Shown here: piece after piece, positions 45,240 through 53,628 of the stretch
How positions within the stretch are numbered: the stretch's first letter is position 1
Layout: each line of letters starts with the position of its first letter
NCBI GenBank assembly: GCA_937997635.1
Contig: CALLFA010000008.1
Location: 26,410-90,409, forward strand
DNA from: an uncultured Saprospiraceae bacterium
Lineage (GTDB): Bacteria; Bacteroidota; Bacteroidia; Chitinophagales; Saprospiraceae
DNA: 64,000 bases
Direction: 5' to 3'
Notes under the pieces: generated by a model
The model's database searches: none
What the model was told of the DNA's origin: nothing
What the model saw: the letters and a program-made list of their open reading frames with translations, nothing else
Program-made: the position numbers and the translations under genes

Positions 45240-45962
45240 TTATTGAATAATTTTTTCTGAATTATCATAAGAAGCCCTAAAATTTTTGATTGAAGCTAAA
45301 TGACGCTCCATTGCCTTTACTGCTCCATCTTCATCTTGGTTAGATATCATTTCTAAAATTTGCCTGTGCTCTTCTATTGCTTCTCTATTTTTCGCGTCAC
45401 TACAAACTTTAAACTGAATAAAGCTCTTGACTATATCAGGCGTTATGATCATCATCATTGACTTCAGCACCGTATTCTTACCTGCTTCAGCTATTTTAAT
45501 GTGAAACATAAGATCTTCTTCAACTGCATCATGGGATTCCATGAGTTTTTGTTCATATTGATCTAATGCGATGTTCAATTGCACAAGATCATCTGCAGTT
45601 CTATTTCGAGCCGCCATTCTTGCTGCTTCTTTTTCCAGTAGAATCCTTGTGTCAATAAGAGATTTAAAATCTACTCTCTCCAGTTGTAAAACATCAGATA
45701 TGAGCGCAGAAAGTGCAACAATACCTATACCTGTGACCGTGGTGCCGCTTTGAGGCTGCACTTTTACAATACCATAGAATTGTAATTTGTTGATTGCTTC
45801 CCTTACTTGTCCTCTGCTGACACCTAGATGTTCGGCAAGTTTTCTTTCGGGTGGAAGTTTCTCACCAGGTTTTAATGCACCACTTTTAATCAGCTCACGT
45901 ATCTGATCAATGATTAAATCGACCGGATTTTCTAGTTTAATCCTATTTAGGTTATCAAGCAT
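45240..45962 (-). CDS. GntR/FCD-family regulator of the alginate locus
   Basis: A 240-aa regulator: winged helix-turn-helix (about 12-75; LPPERKLAEHLGVSRGQVREAI) and FCD ligand-binding domain (about 90-225). The FCD domain carries the metal-binding Asp/His set in DLMFHIKIAEAG and EEHRQIL. FCD-type GntR proteins such as UxuR and ExuR repress uronate genes and are released by uronate metabolites. Two TTGGTnnACCAA palindromes lie immediately upstream of this gene, one on its predicted -7 box, which implies autorepression. Further copies lie before the PL7 lyase and the PKD protein. DEH or KDG is the likely inducer by analogy; this is not shown. Confidence 0.9.
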   Translation of the reverse strand: MLDNLNRIKLENPVDLIIDQIRELIKSGALKPGEKLPPERKLAEHLGVSRGQVREAINKLQFYGIVKVQPQSGTTVTGIGIVALSALISDVLQLERVDFKSLIDTRILLEKEAARMAARNRTADDLVQLNIALDQYEQKLMESHDAVEEDLMFHIKIAEAGKNTVLKSMMMIITPDIVKSFIQFKVCSDAKNREAIEEHRQILEMISNQDEDGAVKAMERHLASIKNFRASYDNSEKIIQ

Positions 45963-45969
45963 ATCACAA

Positions 45970-46000
45970 TTGGTTTACCAAAATTGGTTCACCAAATATA
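45970..46000 (-). promoter_or_regulatory. Double operator and -7 box of gntR
   Basis: Two palindromes TTGGTTTACCAA (45970-45981) and TTGGTTCACCAA (45984-45995) lie 14 bp apart. The minus strand TATATTTG at 45993-46000 is a -7 box whose predicted start point (about 45989) falls inside the second palindrome. The first palindrome begins 8 bp before the gntR start codon. Confidence 0.75.
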
Positions 46001-46228
46001 GAAAAACATTGGAAGGGCTGATCTCAAGCAAATTGTTTTTATGCATAGATGTATTTTATTGTCTTTAAAGTGACATGTTAGTCTTACAACGACTATAAAT
46101 GCTACATTCCATACATATGTATTTGCATCATATTGCTCTATTTATTGCTTATGTTTAAGTAAAAGCGACATTACCTGAAACAAACATCTACTCGATGTGT
46201 TACCTCAAATCTTAGGAAACGTAGATTC

Positions 46229-46240
46229 TTGGTAAACCAA
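46229..46240. promoter_or_regulatory. Operator-like palindrome TTGGTAAACCAA
   Basis: Same palindrome as in front of gntR, located 267 bp upstream of the gntR start and 43 bp downstream of the PL17 gene stop. It could be a distant or looping operator for gntR. The 320-bp region 45963-46282 otherwise holds no gene. Confidence 0.6.
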
Positions 46241-46282
46241 TTTCCGTCAATCTGAGAACATAAGATGAAATGCCTTATAAGT

Positions 46283-48619
46283 CTATTGATCAATTTCTGT
46301 TTTCATACATGTGTAAAGTCCAATCCAGTTATACTCCTTCCCTGAAACATTGAGGCGATGAACTGCAGTTTTATCACTGTTTGATTGAGAGAATACGATT
46401 CTCCATTGATGACTTTCTGTAGAAAATTGAAAACTTATGTAATCTTTATCATAGTAATCAAGGTGTAATCTTTTAATGCTACCGTACGGTTGTATAGGGA
46501 TTTCGGTAGCTCGGTCATACTCGCCATGAGCTTCTATTATTGATAAATATGTAGCCTCCGATTGTTGTTTTTTTCGATGGATCATGACTGGATCGTATCT
46601 CAAATTATGATTAGGGTCATTTGCCCCAGCTCTACCTAAAATAATTTCATCACCAGAATCAGTAAGCGACACCATTGTATAAAATCGATTATTCGAAAAC
46701 CAATTAAAGAAATGATTTTGATCTGTTGCTTTACAAATCGATTCATTCCAAATGTGTTGATATCCATTTTTCACTCCTAGTGGTTCAAGTCTCGACTTCT
46801 CTTGTGGGCAGGTAGCACTTGTTTGCATAATTTGGCCTTTGTACCAAATTGGTAAATCATAGCTATGCTGATTTTTGGAATTTACATTTAATAAATCAAT
46901 GATTAATGGCTCCTTAAATTCGTCATCTTCTATTAGAAATAATGTTCGAGCCATAACAACATCATCATAAGCATTACTTTCTTTAGCACTAACAATCTGG
47001 ACATTTTCATCAATCTGAAATACATAAAGCTCTGGGTGAGCTTTCTCGGCTAACTTCACTGATCCCTTAAAATGTGATGTTTGATCAACCACTAATGTAT
47101 TGTGTCCAATGGTTTGTTTACCAAATGTTTTATTTTCTGGCAAATATCTACCTCCTCCTTTTTGGTCTACATTAACCCATCTTACTGCGCCATAATCCTG
47201 TATGACTTCACCAGTGTCATTAAACAGAGAATACGATAAACGATCAAAATGTCCATGTCCCATACCTTGTGTAGAGAACTTAAATAATAGATCAGTATTG
47301 TCAGATCTCAAGACAGCGACCCCACCTTCAGTTCCTGTAATTCCATCGCCCAAAATAATTGGATCTTTCTTAAACGATTCGACTTGTAACTCTTTCAGAT
47401 GTTTAGCGACTAAAAATCCTGACTCATTAAGTGTTACTTCTTTTTGTGCATTTGCCCATGATAAAAATTCAGTTTGTGTAGGGTCAATTGCAAACATAAT
47501 ATCGACTGCAGTAATTAATTCATATGCATTTAAATTCATGCCTTTCTGAGCATCGTTAATTGGAAAAAACTCTCCTTGCGGGTTTGTTAATTGCAAGAGC
47601 GCTTTTGTAGATTTTAGTAAAATTTTATCTCTATAATTATAAATATCTAGTTCTGGTTTATTGTTGTTAAGGGCTTGACTAAAAACTAGGAAAGGAAAAA
47701 TGGCATAGCGCAAATAATATGGTCCTTCTGGAAAATACCCATCAGGTGAAAAAGAATAATCTAATTGAGCTAAAAATCCAGCTTGGCGTACCCCATCCTT
47801 TTTAATATACCCTCCGTCATTATCAACTTCATTCGGATCAATGCCGTCATCTGCTAAACCATATAAAGCTTTTTGTAAGAGTGTATCATTATCCATTGCT
47901 AGTGCCATCATACCAACAGCGGCATTTGCCCATGTACTGTGATTATGAATACGATTAAAGAATCTAGGATTACCTTCCGATAAGAAATTGGCATAAGGAA
48001 GAAATAAATTTGTTTCCAAATGATCACGTTCGTCCGCTGTCAAGTAATCATAAATGCAATCGTAAGCTTGACTAGAAAACACCATCCAATTCGCATCATT
48101 TAAGCACTGCCAAAATAATTTACCTCTTGCGTATGATTTTTCTGCAGGATGTAAATCTATTGTCGGATACAATTCAGCGTAGTCAAAAAAAACTTCCTTT
48201 ACAAATTTAGCGTATCGTTCATCATTCGTAATCTGATATAAATTCCCAGCCTTCTGCAATACTTTGTAATTCCTTTTGTGTTGTTCATGTGTATAACTTC
48301 CGGCCATGTCTTTAGGGAACGGGACATCAACACCAGTAGCCATAGCCTGTTCGACTTCTTTTTTTGCTTGATTAAATGTTTCTGTAAACAATGGATATTT
48401 ATTTAAACCAGCACGAATTAATGCAACACCTTCTTTAGTCAGACCTAATGATGGGTGTTGTGCGGTCATAGCCATGGAACTTTCTTTATTTTTATTTGCG
48501 TCTTTAGAAGAGTGTACAGCTGTAGATTGTGTTCCAACATTTGATGTATTTGTAGGAGTTATGTATTGGACTTTCTGAGTACACGATGTTGAACATAGAA
48601 CGAAAATCGCTACACACAT
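46283..48619 (-). CDS. Oligoalginate lyase, PL17 (heparinase II/III-like)
   Basis: A PL17 exolyase of about 778 aa. An alginate-lyase alpha-barrel domain (about 55-400) carries NHSTW (226-230) and DGYFPEGPYY with a Tyr near 295, the family's base/acid residues. A heparinase II/III-like beta-domain follows, starting with the conserved GMGHGHFDRLSYSLF. It releases unsaturated monouronates from oligomers. A Cys-containing STSC lipobox near residue 13 suggests a periplasmic or outer-membrane lipoprotein. The chosen ATG leaves a short basic region before the lipobox, and the farther ATG at 48784 adds a non-signal-like leader, so the exact start is uncertain. It stands between gntR and the secreted PL7 gene. 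Confidence 0.92.
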   Translation of the reverse strand: MCVAIFVLCSTSCTQKVQYITPTNTSNVGTQSTAVHSSKDANKNKESSMAMTAQHPSLGLTKEGVALIRAGLNKYPLFTETFNQAKKEVEQAMATGVDVPFPKDMAGSYTHEQHKRNYKVLQKAGNLYQITNDERYAKFVKEVFFDYAELYPTIDLHPAEKSYARGKLFWQCLNDANWMVFSSQAYDCIYDYLTADERDHLETNLFLPYANFLSEGNPRFFNRIHNHSTWANAAVGMMALAMDNDTLLQKALYGLADDGIDPNEVDNDGGYIKKDGVRQAGFLAQLDYSFSPDGYFPEGPYYLRYAIFPFLVFSQALNNNKPELDIYNYRDKILLKSTKALLQLTNPQGEFFPINDAQKGMNLNAYELITAVDIMFAIDPTQTEFLSWANAQKEVTLNESGFLVAKHLKELQVESFKKDPIILGDGITGTEGGVAVLRSDNTDLLFKFSTQGMGHGHFDRLSYSLFNDTGEVIQDYGAVRWVNVDQKGGGRYLPENKTFGKQTIGHNTLVVDQTSHFKGSVKLAEKAHPELYVFQIDENVQIVSAKESNAYDDVVMARTLFLIEDDEFKEPLIIDLLNVNSKNQHSYDLPIWYKGQIMQTSATCPQEKSRLEPLGVKNGYQHIWNESICKATDQNHFFNWFSNNRFYTMVSLTDSGDEIILGRAGANDPNHNLRYDPVMIHRKKQQSEATYLSIIEAHGEYDRATEIPIQPYGSIKRLHLDYYDKDYISFQFSTESHQWRIVFSQSNSDKTAVHRLNVSGKEYNWIGLYTCMKTEIDQ

Positions 48620-48880
48620 TATACCAAAAGGAGAATGCTTTGACTGATTTATTACGTAGAAGTGTTGTCTGTTGTCAAGGCGAAAAACGAAGTGAATGCA
48701 GGTATTCACGAGTATTTTCAACGATGAGAACAGATAAAAAATCAAGTAAGTAACGGTCAAACTATTTTCATTTTGGTATAACATCAGCCATTTATATTCA
48801 ATTCTTTCATTATCTTATTAATAAGAGAAAAAACAATACATATTATTTAAATCGAAACGATTTTGCATCGGGAAAATAGA

Positions 48881-48897
48881 TCGAGTACTGTACTCGA
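48881..48897. promoter_or_regulatory. Perfect palindrome TCGAGTAC-T-GTACTCGA
   Basis: A 17-bp perfect inverted repeat with one central base in the 366-bp region (48620-48985) upstream of the PL17 gene. It differs from the gntR-type motif and could be a site for another regulator. It could also be a chance hairpin, since an 8-bp arm is short. Confidence 0.35.
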
Positions 48898-48942
48898 AAA
48901 GATGCTTAGGGTTGTTTTCCGATGTTCGGCTATGGTTTTCTG

Positions 48943-48964
48943 TTGTTTGTTTCTTTACAAACAA
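48943..48964 (-). terminator. Possible weak terminator of the secreted PL7 gene
   Basis: An 8-bp perfect stem TTGTTTGT/ACAAACAA with a 6-base loop, 22 bp after the stop codon. It is AT-rich and has no long T-run, so read-through into PL17 remains possible. Confidence 0.35.
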
Positions 48965-48985
48965 TTCCAAATTGACATCGTTTCC

Positions 48986-51808
48986 CTACTGCTTCACCAT
49001 CTTGACAACCTGTCGTTGGTCATTACTTTCAAGCGTAACCAAGTAGATGCCTGCCTGTAGTTCACTCACATCAAATGTTCCTGATCTGCTAATTGCACTT
49101 TGGACAAGTCTTTTTCCTGATTGATCATAGATGGTCACCCTATCAAATGTTTCCCCTCCCTCTATGGTCACAATTGAAGACGCGGGATTAGGAGATAGTG
49201 TTATTCTATGTTCAAGTACTTCGTTGACGCTTGTAGAAAACGTTCTATCACCTTCACCGAAGACTCTCAGCTCTGTAAGGCTTACCCACGGACCAGTGTA
49301 GACATCTGCGCTCATGACCGTTATTCTTACGAATCTAGCTTCCACACTATCTATAGCATTGATGATTGGTGTCGTAGGAGTCCCAGCTAATCTATTGACT
49401 GTTCTATCTGCGATCATTGTATATGGTCCTTCGCTATCCAAAGCACCTTCGATAATGAATTGATACGCTCTGTCTTCAAAGCATGTCACTTCTGTCTGAG
49501 TAATGGTAATGTTACCTTCTAAATCTACAATGGCAGACTGTGGAAACTCTCGCACAGACCACCGCGAATCAGTACTATCGTCTACAAGATTATCTTCATC
49601 ATTGTCTCCATCTGGAGAAGCACTGCCTACGACTGGCTGATTTAATGCCCAATTAAATTCAGTGGAAGGGTTTAGTACATGTATCACTTCAGAGTCTACA
49701 TATCCACCGTCCTCTGTTGTAACCTTTACCGTCACTATACCCTCAGAAATCGCTGTGAAGATGCCTTCTTCACTCACAGTACCTACACTAGGATCATCAG
49801 ACTCAAAAACCATATTTAGATTGGTTGCCTCCACTGGAGAAACTACTGCTTCTAATTGAGTACTGGCACCGACAGCAATAGCTCCGTTTAAGTCATTCAA
49901 GTCTACTCCAGTCACCGCTACAGATAATTGAACCGAAATCTCTGTACTCAAAGATGTCCTTGATCCTCCTTCATTATCATAAGCTCTAGCGGTTATCGTA
50001 TAGATTCCAGCATCTACATTAGGCCATGTCATAGAGTACGGAGGGGAAGTAACTTCTCCTAATTTGTTATTTCCTCCTTCGAAAAACTCAACCTTTGCTA
50101 TTGTTCCATCAGAATCATTTGCTTCTGCAGTAATCGTGATATCGGTGCCTGGTTCAAAATTAGATCCACTTGATGGAGAGCTTAATCTAACTGACGGAAA
50201 ACGATTTTGTACTGAACCGTCTTCTGCAAAAAGTTCGTCAAAATACGCCGTAGCCTCACCAGGATCCTGAAGGTAAACACCAGCCTTCCAGTAACTTGGG
50301 AAAGTCCAAAATGAGACATCCATATTTACTTTTTCTTCACCTTCGAAATCAATAATCATATTTCCATCAACCAATCTAATGTCACAGTTAAAATATCCGC
50401 CAGGATCTTCTCCGAGATCGACATGAGTGGTATTAACGCCACCGTCATCTGTTTTAATTGCTGCCCATAAGTGATTACCAGCTCCTCTTCCAAGACTTTT
50501 ATAAATTCTAAGTAATGGCTTATTTGGTCCTGGACCAGCATTAGCATCATCATGAATTTGCATGACAGTAAACTGGTCTCCAGTCTGTTCGACAATATCG
50601 ATACGTCCGTGTAACGATCTATTTTGATCATTAAGATTCCAATTTGTCTCATGTCGGAGTTCAGTCCTTCTGCTATCACCTGTTTGGTGAAAAAGGATTT
50701 TATCTCCATCCACGACATAGAAATACTCTGGGTGGGTATAGCTGCTGTTAAGTCTATCAACTGATGCTAATGTAGAACTCGTCGGCGCTTGCAGTTTGCA
50801 ACCAGACAGAAAAGGTTGAAATCTTGGAATATCTGAAGGAGCAAGGAATTCTGCTGGCGGAGTAGGCGCAAAGTGTCTCACATCTAAAGCGAAAAAAGAT
50901 ACTTGTGCAAATTCACCAGGATCTCCAGCATTATTCTGATTATAATTTCCAGCTCTGTAATACATCCAATCATCTGCAAAACCGCTATCGGTCATATCTA
51001 CTTCTTGAACAACATCAGGTTTTCCTTCCCTCATGATCGTAACTGTCAGGAGATTGCCGACTACTTTGATTTCGTAGCTAAATTTTTCACCCAAAGCAAT
51101 ACCATCTTCTGGATCAGCTTGGCTATCACTTCGGCTTCCAATCATATTATACCATTGCTCAGCACCTGTTGTGGGTTCGTGAGCGAAATAAATTGAACCT
51201 CTTTCATTATCAGGCAATTTCCTATAATACAATCTACATGGCTCATCATCTGATGCATGAATCTGTCCCACGATGGTACGACCTACTTTACGAAATTCAT
51301 CAGAAGTCTCAGACACATGGTCTACTGACAATGTTGCTGTCATGACGCCATCCACACCTCCAGCTGCTTCTTGATTTTCCATTGTAGAAGATGAAAATAC
51401 CCAGTTATTCTTATTGATTCCTTGAGTACTTATTCTTGTGTCTCCTCTACGGATCATCTCCCTTAACTCTGTTCTTGGAAACGAGGTGTTGGATGTGGTA
51501 CGACCATTGTTTGGGCACCAAAAAACCATCGCACCAGTTATTGTGTCCGTGTAAAATTCACCATCCTTTTGATAGCCATTGACTAAGGCATCCTCATCCC
51601 TTTCTGTATTATTTGGGCGAGTCAATTTCCAATATGAAAGATCGAAATTTCCACTTGGTGGCACGGTCGGATCTAAGTCTTGGGCAAAGCTAGGACTCAC
51701 AAACAAATTCATGACTAATAGCAACATGACAACTATACAGCAGGAAGACAGACTAGAAAAACCAGATTGTCTAGGCTCTAGGAACCGAAAGCTAGAAGGT
51801 ACTTGCAT
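48986..51808 (-). CDS. Secreted multi-domain alginate lyase: PL7-PL7-Ig-Big2-CBM32-T9SS
   Basis: A 940-aa exported enzyme. After the signal peptide (about 1-43) the first PL7 module (about 51-315) has RTELRE 112-117, QIH 182-184 and YYRAGNYNQ 283-291. The second PL7 module (about 330-535) has RRTELRHE 380-387, QIH 417-419 and YWKAGVYLQD 506-515 and is much diverged from the first. Next are an Ig-like domain (about 539-628), a BIG2-like domain (about 632-705) and an F5/8-type CBM32 (about 718-852). A type IX secretion sorting tail (about 868-940, LSPNPASSIV ... AGIYLVTL) ends the protein. It should act outside the cell on polymeric alginate. A gntR-type operator lies 39 bp before the gene. Confidence 0.94.
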   Translation of the reverse strand: MQVPSSFRFLEPRQSGFSSLSSCCIVVMLLLVMNLFVSPSFAQDLDPTVPPSGNFDLSYWKLTRPNNTERDEDALVNGYQKDGEFYTDTITGAMVFWCPNNGRTTSNTSFPRTELREMIRRGDTRISTQGINKNNWVFSSSTMENQEAAGGVDGVMTATLSVDHVSETSDEFRKVGRTIVGQIHASDDEPCRLYYRKLPDNERGSIYFAHEPTTGAEQWYNMIGSRSDSQADPEDGIALGEKFSYEIKVVGNLLTVTIMREGKPDVVQEVDMTDSGFADDWMYYRAGNYNQNNAGDPGEFAQVSFFALDVRHFAPTPPAEFLAPSDIPRFQPFLSGCKLQAPTSSTLASVDRLNSSYTHPEYFYVVDGDKILFHQTGDSRRTELRHETNWNLNDQNRSLHGRIDIVEQTGDQFTVMQIHDDANAGPGPNKPLLRIYKSLGRGAGNHLWAAIKTDDGGVNTTHVDLGEDPGGYFNCDIRLVDGNMIIDFEGEEKVNMDVSFWTFPSYWKAGVYLQDPGEATAYFDELFAEDGSVQNRFPSVRLSSPSSGSNFEPGTDITITAEANDSDGTIAKVEFFEGGNNKLGEVTSPPYSMTWPNVDAGIYTITARAYDNEGGSRTSLSTEISVQLSVAVTGVDLNDLNGAIAVGASTQLEAVVSPVEATNLNMVFESDDPSVGTVSEEGIFTAISEGIVTVKVTTEDGGYVDSEVIHVLNPSTEFNWALNQPVVGSASPDGDNDEDNLVDDSTDSRWSVREFPQSAIVDLEGNITITQTEVTCFEDRAYQFIIEGALDSEGPYTMIADRTVNRLAGTPTTPIINAIDSVEARFVRITVMSADVYTGPWVSLTELRVFGEGDRTFSTSVNEVLEHRITLSPNPASSIVTIEGGETFDRVTIYDQSGKRLVQSAISRSGTFDVSELQAGIYLVTLESNDQRQVVKMVKQ

Positions 51809-51847
51809 ATTTACTTTTTTAAAAACTGTAGGAGACCCATTTTAAAA

Positions 51848-51879
51848 TTGGTCAACCAATTGTTAAAAGTACAAATTTA
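51848..51879 (-). promoter_or_regulatory. Promoter and operator of the secreted PL7 gene
   Basis: The minus strand TAAATTTG at 51872-51879 is a -7 box. The palindrome TTGGTCAACCAA at 51848-51859 (flanked by AA/TT, close to the UxuR consensus) lies just past the predicted start point, a blocking position typical of a repressor. Confidence 0.65.
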
Positions 51880-51997
51880 ATGCTCACTTTGTTTCGATAA
51901 AGAATAATAAAATTGGTATTTGTAAAGACATAGTTCGAAGAAAGGCAATTTACAATCCTTCATATTCATCAATCTCTATGAAATGATCTATACTAAA

Positions 51998-52031
51998 AAA
52001 GAGCCTCCCACTTGTAGATGAAAGACTCTTT
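51998..52031 (-). terminator. Rho-independent terminator after the second SusCD pair
   Basis: On the minus strand AAAGAGTC pairs with GGCTCTTT (one G-U pair) around an 18-base loop, followed by TTTT. It lies 24 bp after the SusD stop and isolates the SusCD transcript from the PL7 gene. Confidence 0.65.
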
Positions 52032-52055
52032 AATTATTGTTTTTTATGTATCCTA

Positions 52056-53606
52056 CTAGTAACCAGGATTCTGGGTCATATTAGGGTTATTTGTAATTTC
52101 AAAAGGTGGAATAGGCAGTAAGTAATCTCTAGATGGATCAAAGTTTCGTGTTCCTTGGAACTCAGTTTCAAATCCATTGGCACCGAAAACGTCGTCTCCC
52201 ATTCTTCTTCTGACTATGTCGTACCATCTTTTCTGCTCAAAGGCAAGTTCTAGTCTTCTTTCTTCTAAAACATCTGCTACAGTAGCTCCTGAGATATCGG
52301 CTGGTACAGCACTAGGCTCATCAATCCCATTACCATTTCTTGCTCTTTCTCTTATCATATTGATGAATTCATCAGCTTCTCCAGTACGACCAATTTCAAT
52401 AGCAGCCTCAGCAGCAATCAAAAGTACTTCTGCGTAACGCATCAACTGATAATTAGAATGAGAATCTCTTCCAGATGTATTGGCCAAAGGTAAATCGCCT
52501 GCCATAGCAGTATACTTTGAAATGTGCGGTCGATTGGCATTACGACCATCCAAGCTAGAGAACTGTGTAAACTGTAACAAATTGCCATTATTATCCATTG
52601 CCTCAGGATCGAAATTGACAGACTTCCTGTAATCTCCATCATCCCAATCATCAAATACAGCCTGAGATGGTACCATTACAGACCATCCACCAGAAGCATA
52701 ATAAGTTGCTTGGCCAAAGAATCCTGTAAAGGCAGCTAAATAATCTCTTGATTCATCATTGATGTTGGTACCGACGAAATCAATGATAAAAATTGGTTCT
52801 AGAGAATTATCTGTATTCACTGCATGGAAAATATTACGATAATCTGGTTCCAATGCTAAGTTGTATCTACTTGCGTTATTAATGACATCAGTGGCTTCAT
52901 CGTATGCTTGTTGATATTGTCCTCTTGTCAGATAAACACTCGCAAGATATGCACTCGCAGCTGCTTTTCCTGGCAGAGTTCTATTCGCTCTTGAATCTGG
53001 TAACCACTCCTTTGCAAATTCTAAATCAGCGATGATGTTTTGATAAACAGTTTCAACGTCTGTCCTTGGAGCTTCTGATGCTTCGGCAGTAGTAATAAAC
53101 TCATCTAAATATGGAATGTCGCCAAAGAGTCTTACCAAATGGTAATAAGAAAATGCCCTGATAAAGCGCGCGCGTGCCTGTATCTCTTCAGTAACTCCTG
53201 GGGCTTGTTCACCGACAAGTGCCACTTCTTGAAGCGTCTCATTGGCAGCTCTCACAATCTGGAACATCCTAGGCCAGAAACTTCTCTCTGGATTACTTAT
53301 ATTTAAAATAAGCGGATTAGTTGCTGAAACAGAAAATTGATCATGTTCTATTCTGTCAGCGTTGGTACTTGGGTTTCCTATATCTACCATATCTGAGCGC
53401 AACATTAACACCAAGCCTAGTGCTCTAGACATGAAAGCTCTGGCGTCCAAATGGCCATATGCACCTGCAATTGTAGTTTCAACTGACTCCAAATTAAGGT
53501 CTCTCTCATCTGGGGTTAATTGACTCCTAGGATCTTCTTCCAAATCAGAACATCCCACTACCAAGAATGCTAGTATTACCGTGAAAAGAAATTTATATAT
53601 ACTCAT
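52056..53606 (-). CDS. SusD-like surface lipoprotein (second copy)
   Basis: A 516-aa RagB/SusD lipoprotein (lipobox VVGC, Cys19). TPR-type helices (ARFIRAFSYYHLVRLFGDIPYL) and the C-terminal family motifs (MRYAEVLLIAAEAAIE, ELAFEQKRWYDIVRR, NPNMTQNPGY) are present. It binds glycan on the cell surface and pairs with the SusC encoded 22 bp upstream. It is 82 aa longer than the first SusD of the locus, so the two systems may differ in ligand length or composition. The alginate assignment is from context. Confidence 0.94.
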   Translation of the reverse strand: MSIYKFLFTVILAFLVVGCSDLEEDPRSQLTPDERDLNLESVETTIAGAYGHLDARAFMSRALGLVLMLRSDMVDIGNPSTNADRIEHDQFSVSATNPLILNISNPERSFWPRMFQIVRAANETLQEVALVGEQAPGVTEEIQARARFIRAFSYYHLVRLFGDIPYLDEFITTAEASEAPRTDVETVYQNIIADLEFAKEWLPDSRANRTLPGKAAASAYLASVYLTRGQYQQAYDEATDVINNASRYNLALEPDYRNIFHAVNTDNSLEPIFIIDFVGTNINDESRDYLAAFTGFFGQATYYASGGWSVMVPSQAVFDDWDDGDYRKSVNFDPEAMDNNGNLLQFTQFSSLDGRNANRPHISKYTAMAGDLPLANTSGRDSHSNYQLMRYAEVLLIAAEAAIEIGRTGEADEFINMIRERARNGNGIDEPSAVPADISGATVADVLEERRLELAFEQKRWYDIVRRRMGDDVFGANGFETEFQGTRNFDPSRDYLLPIPPFEITNNPNMTQNPGY

Positions 53607-53628
53607 CTTATAAACTTTTTTAAATGAT

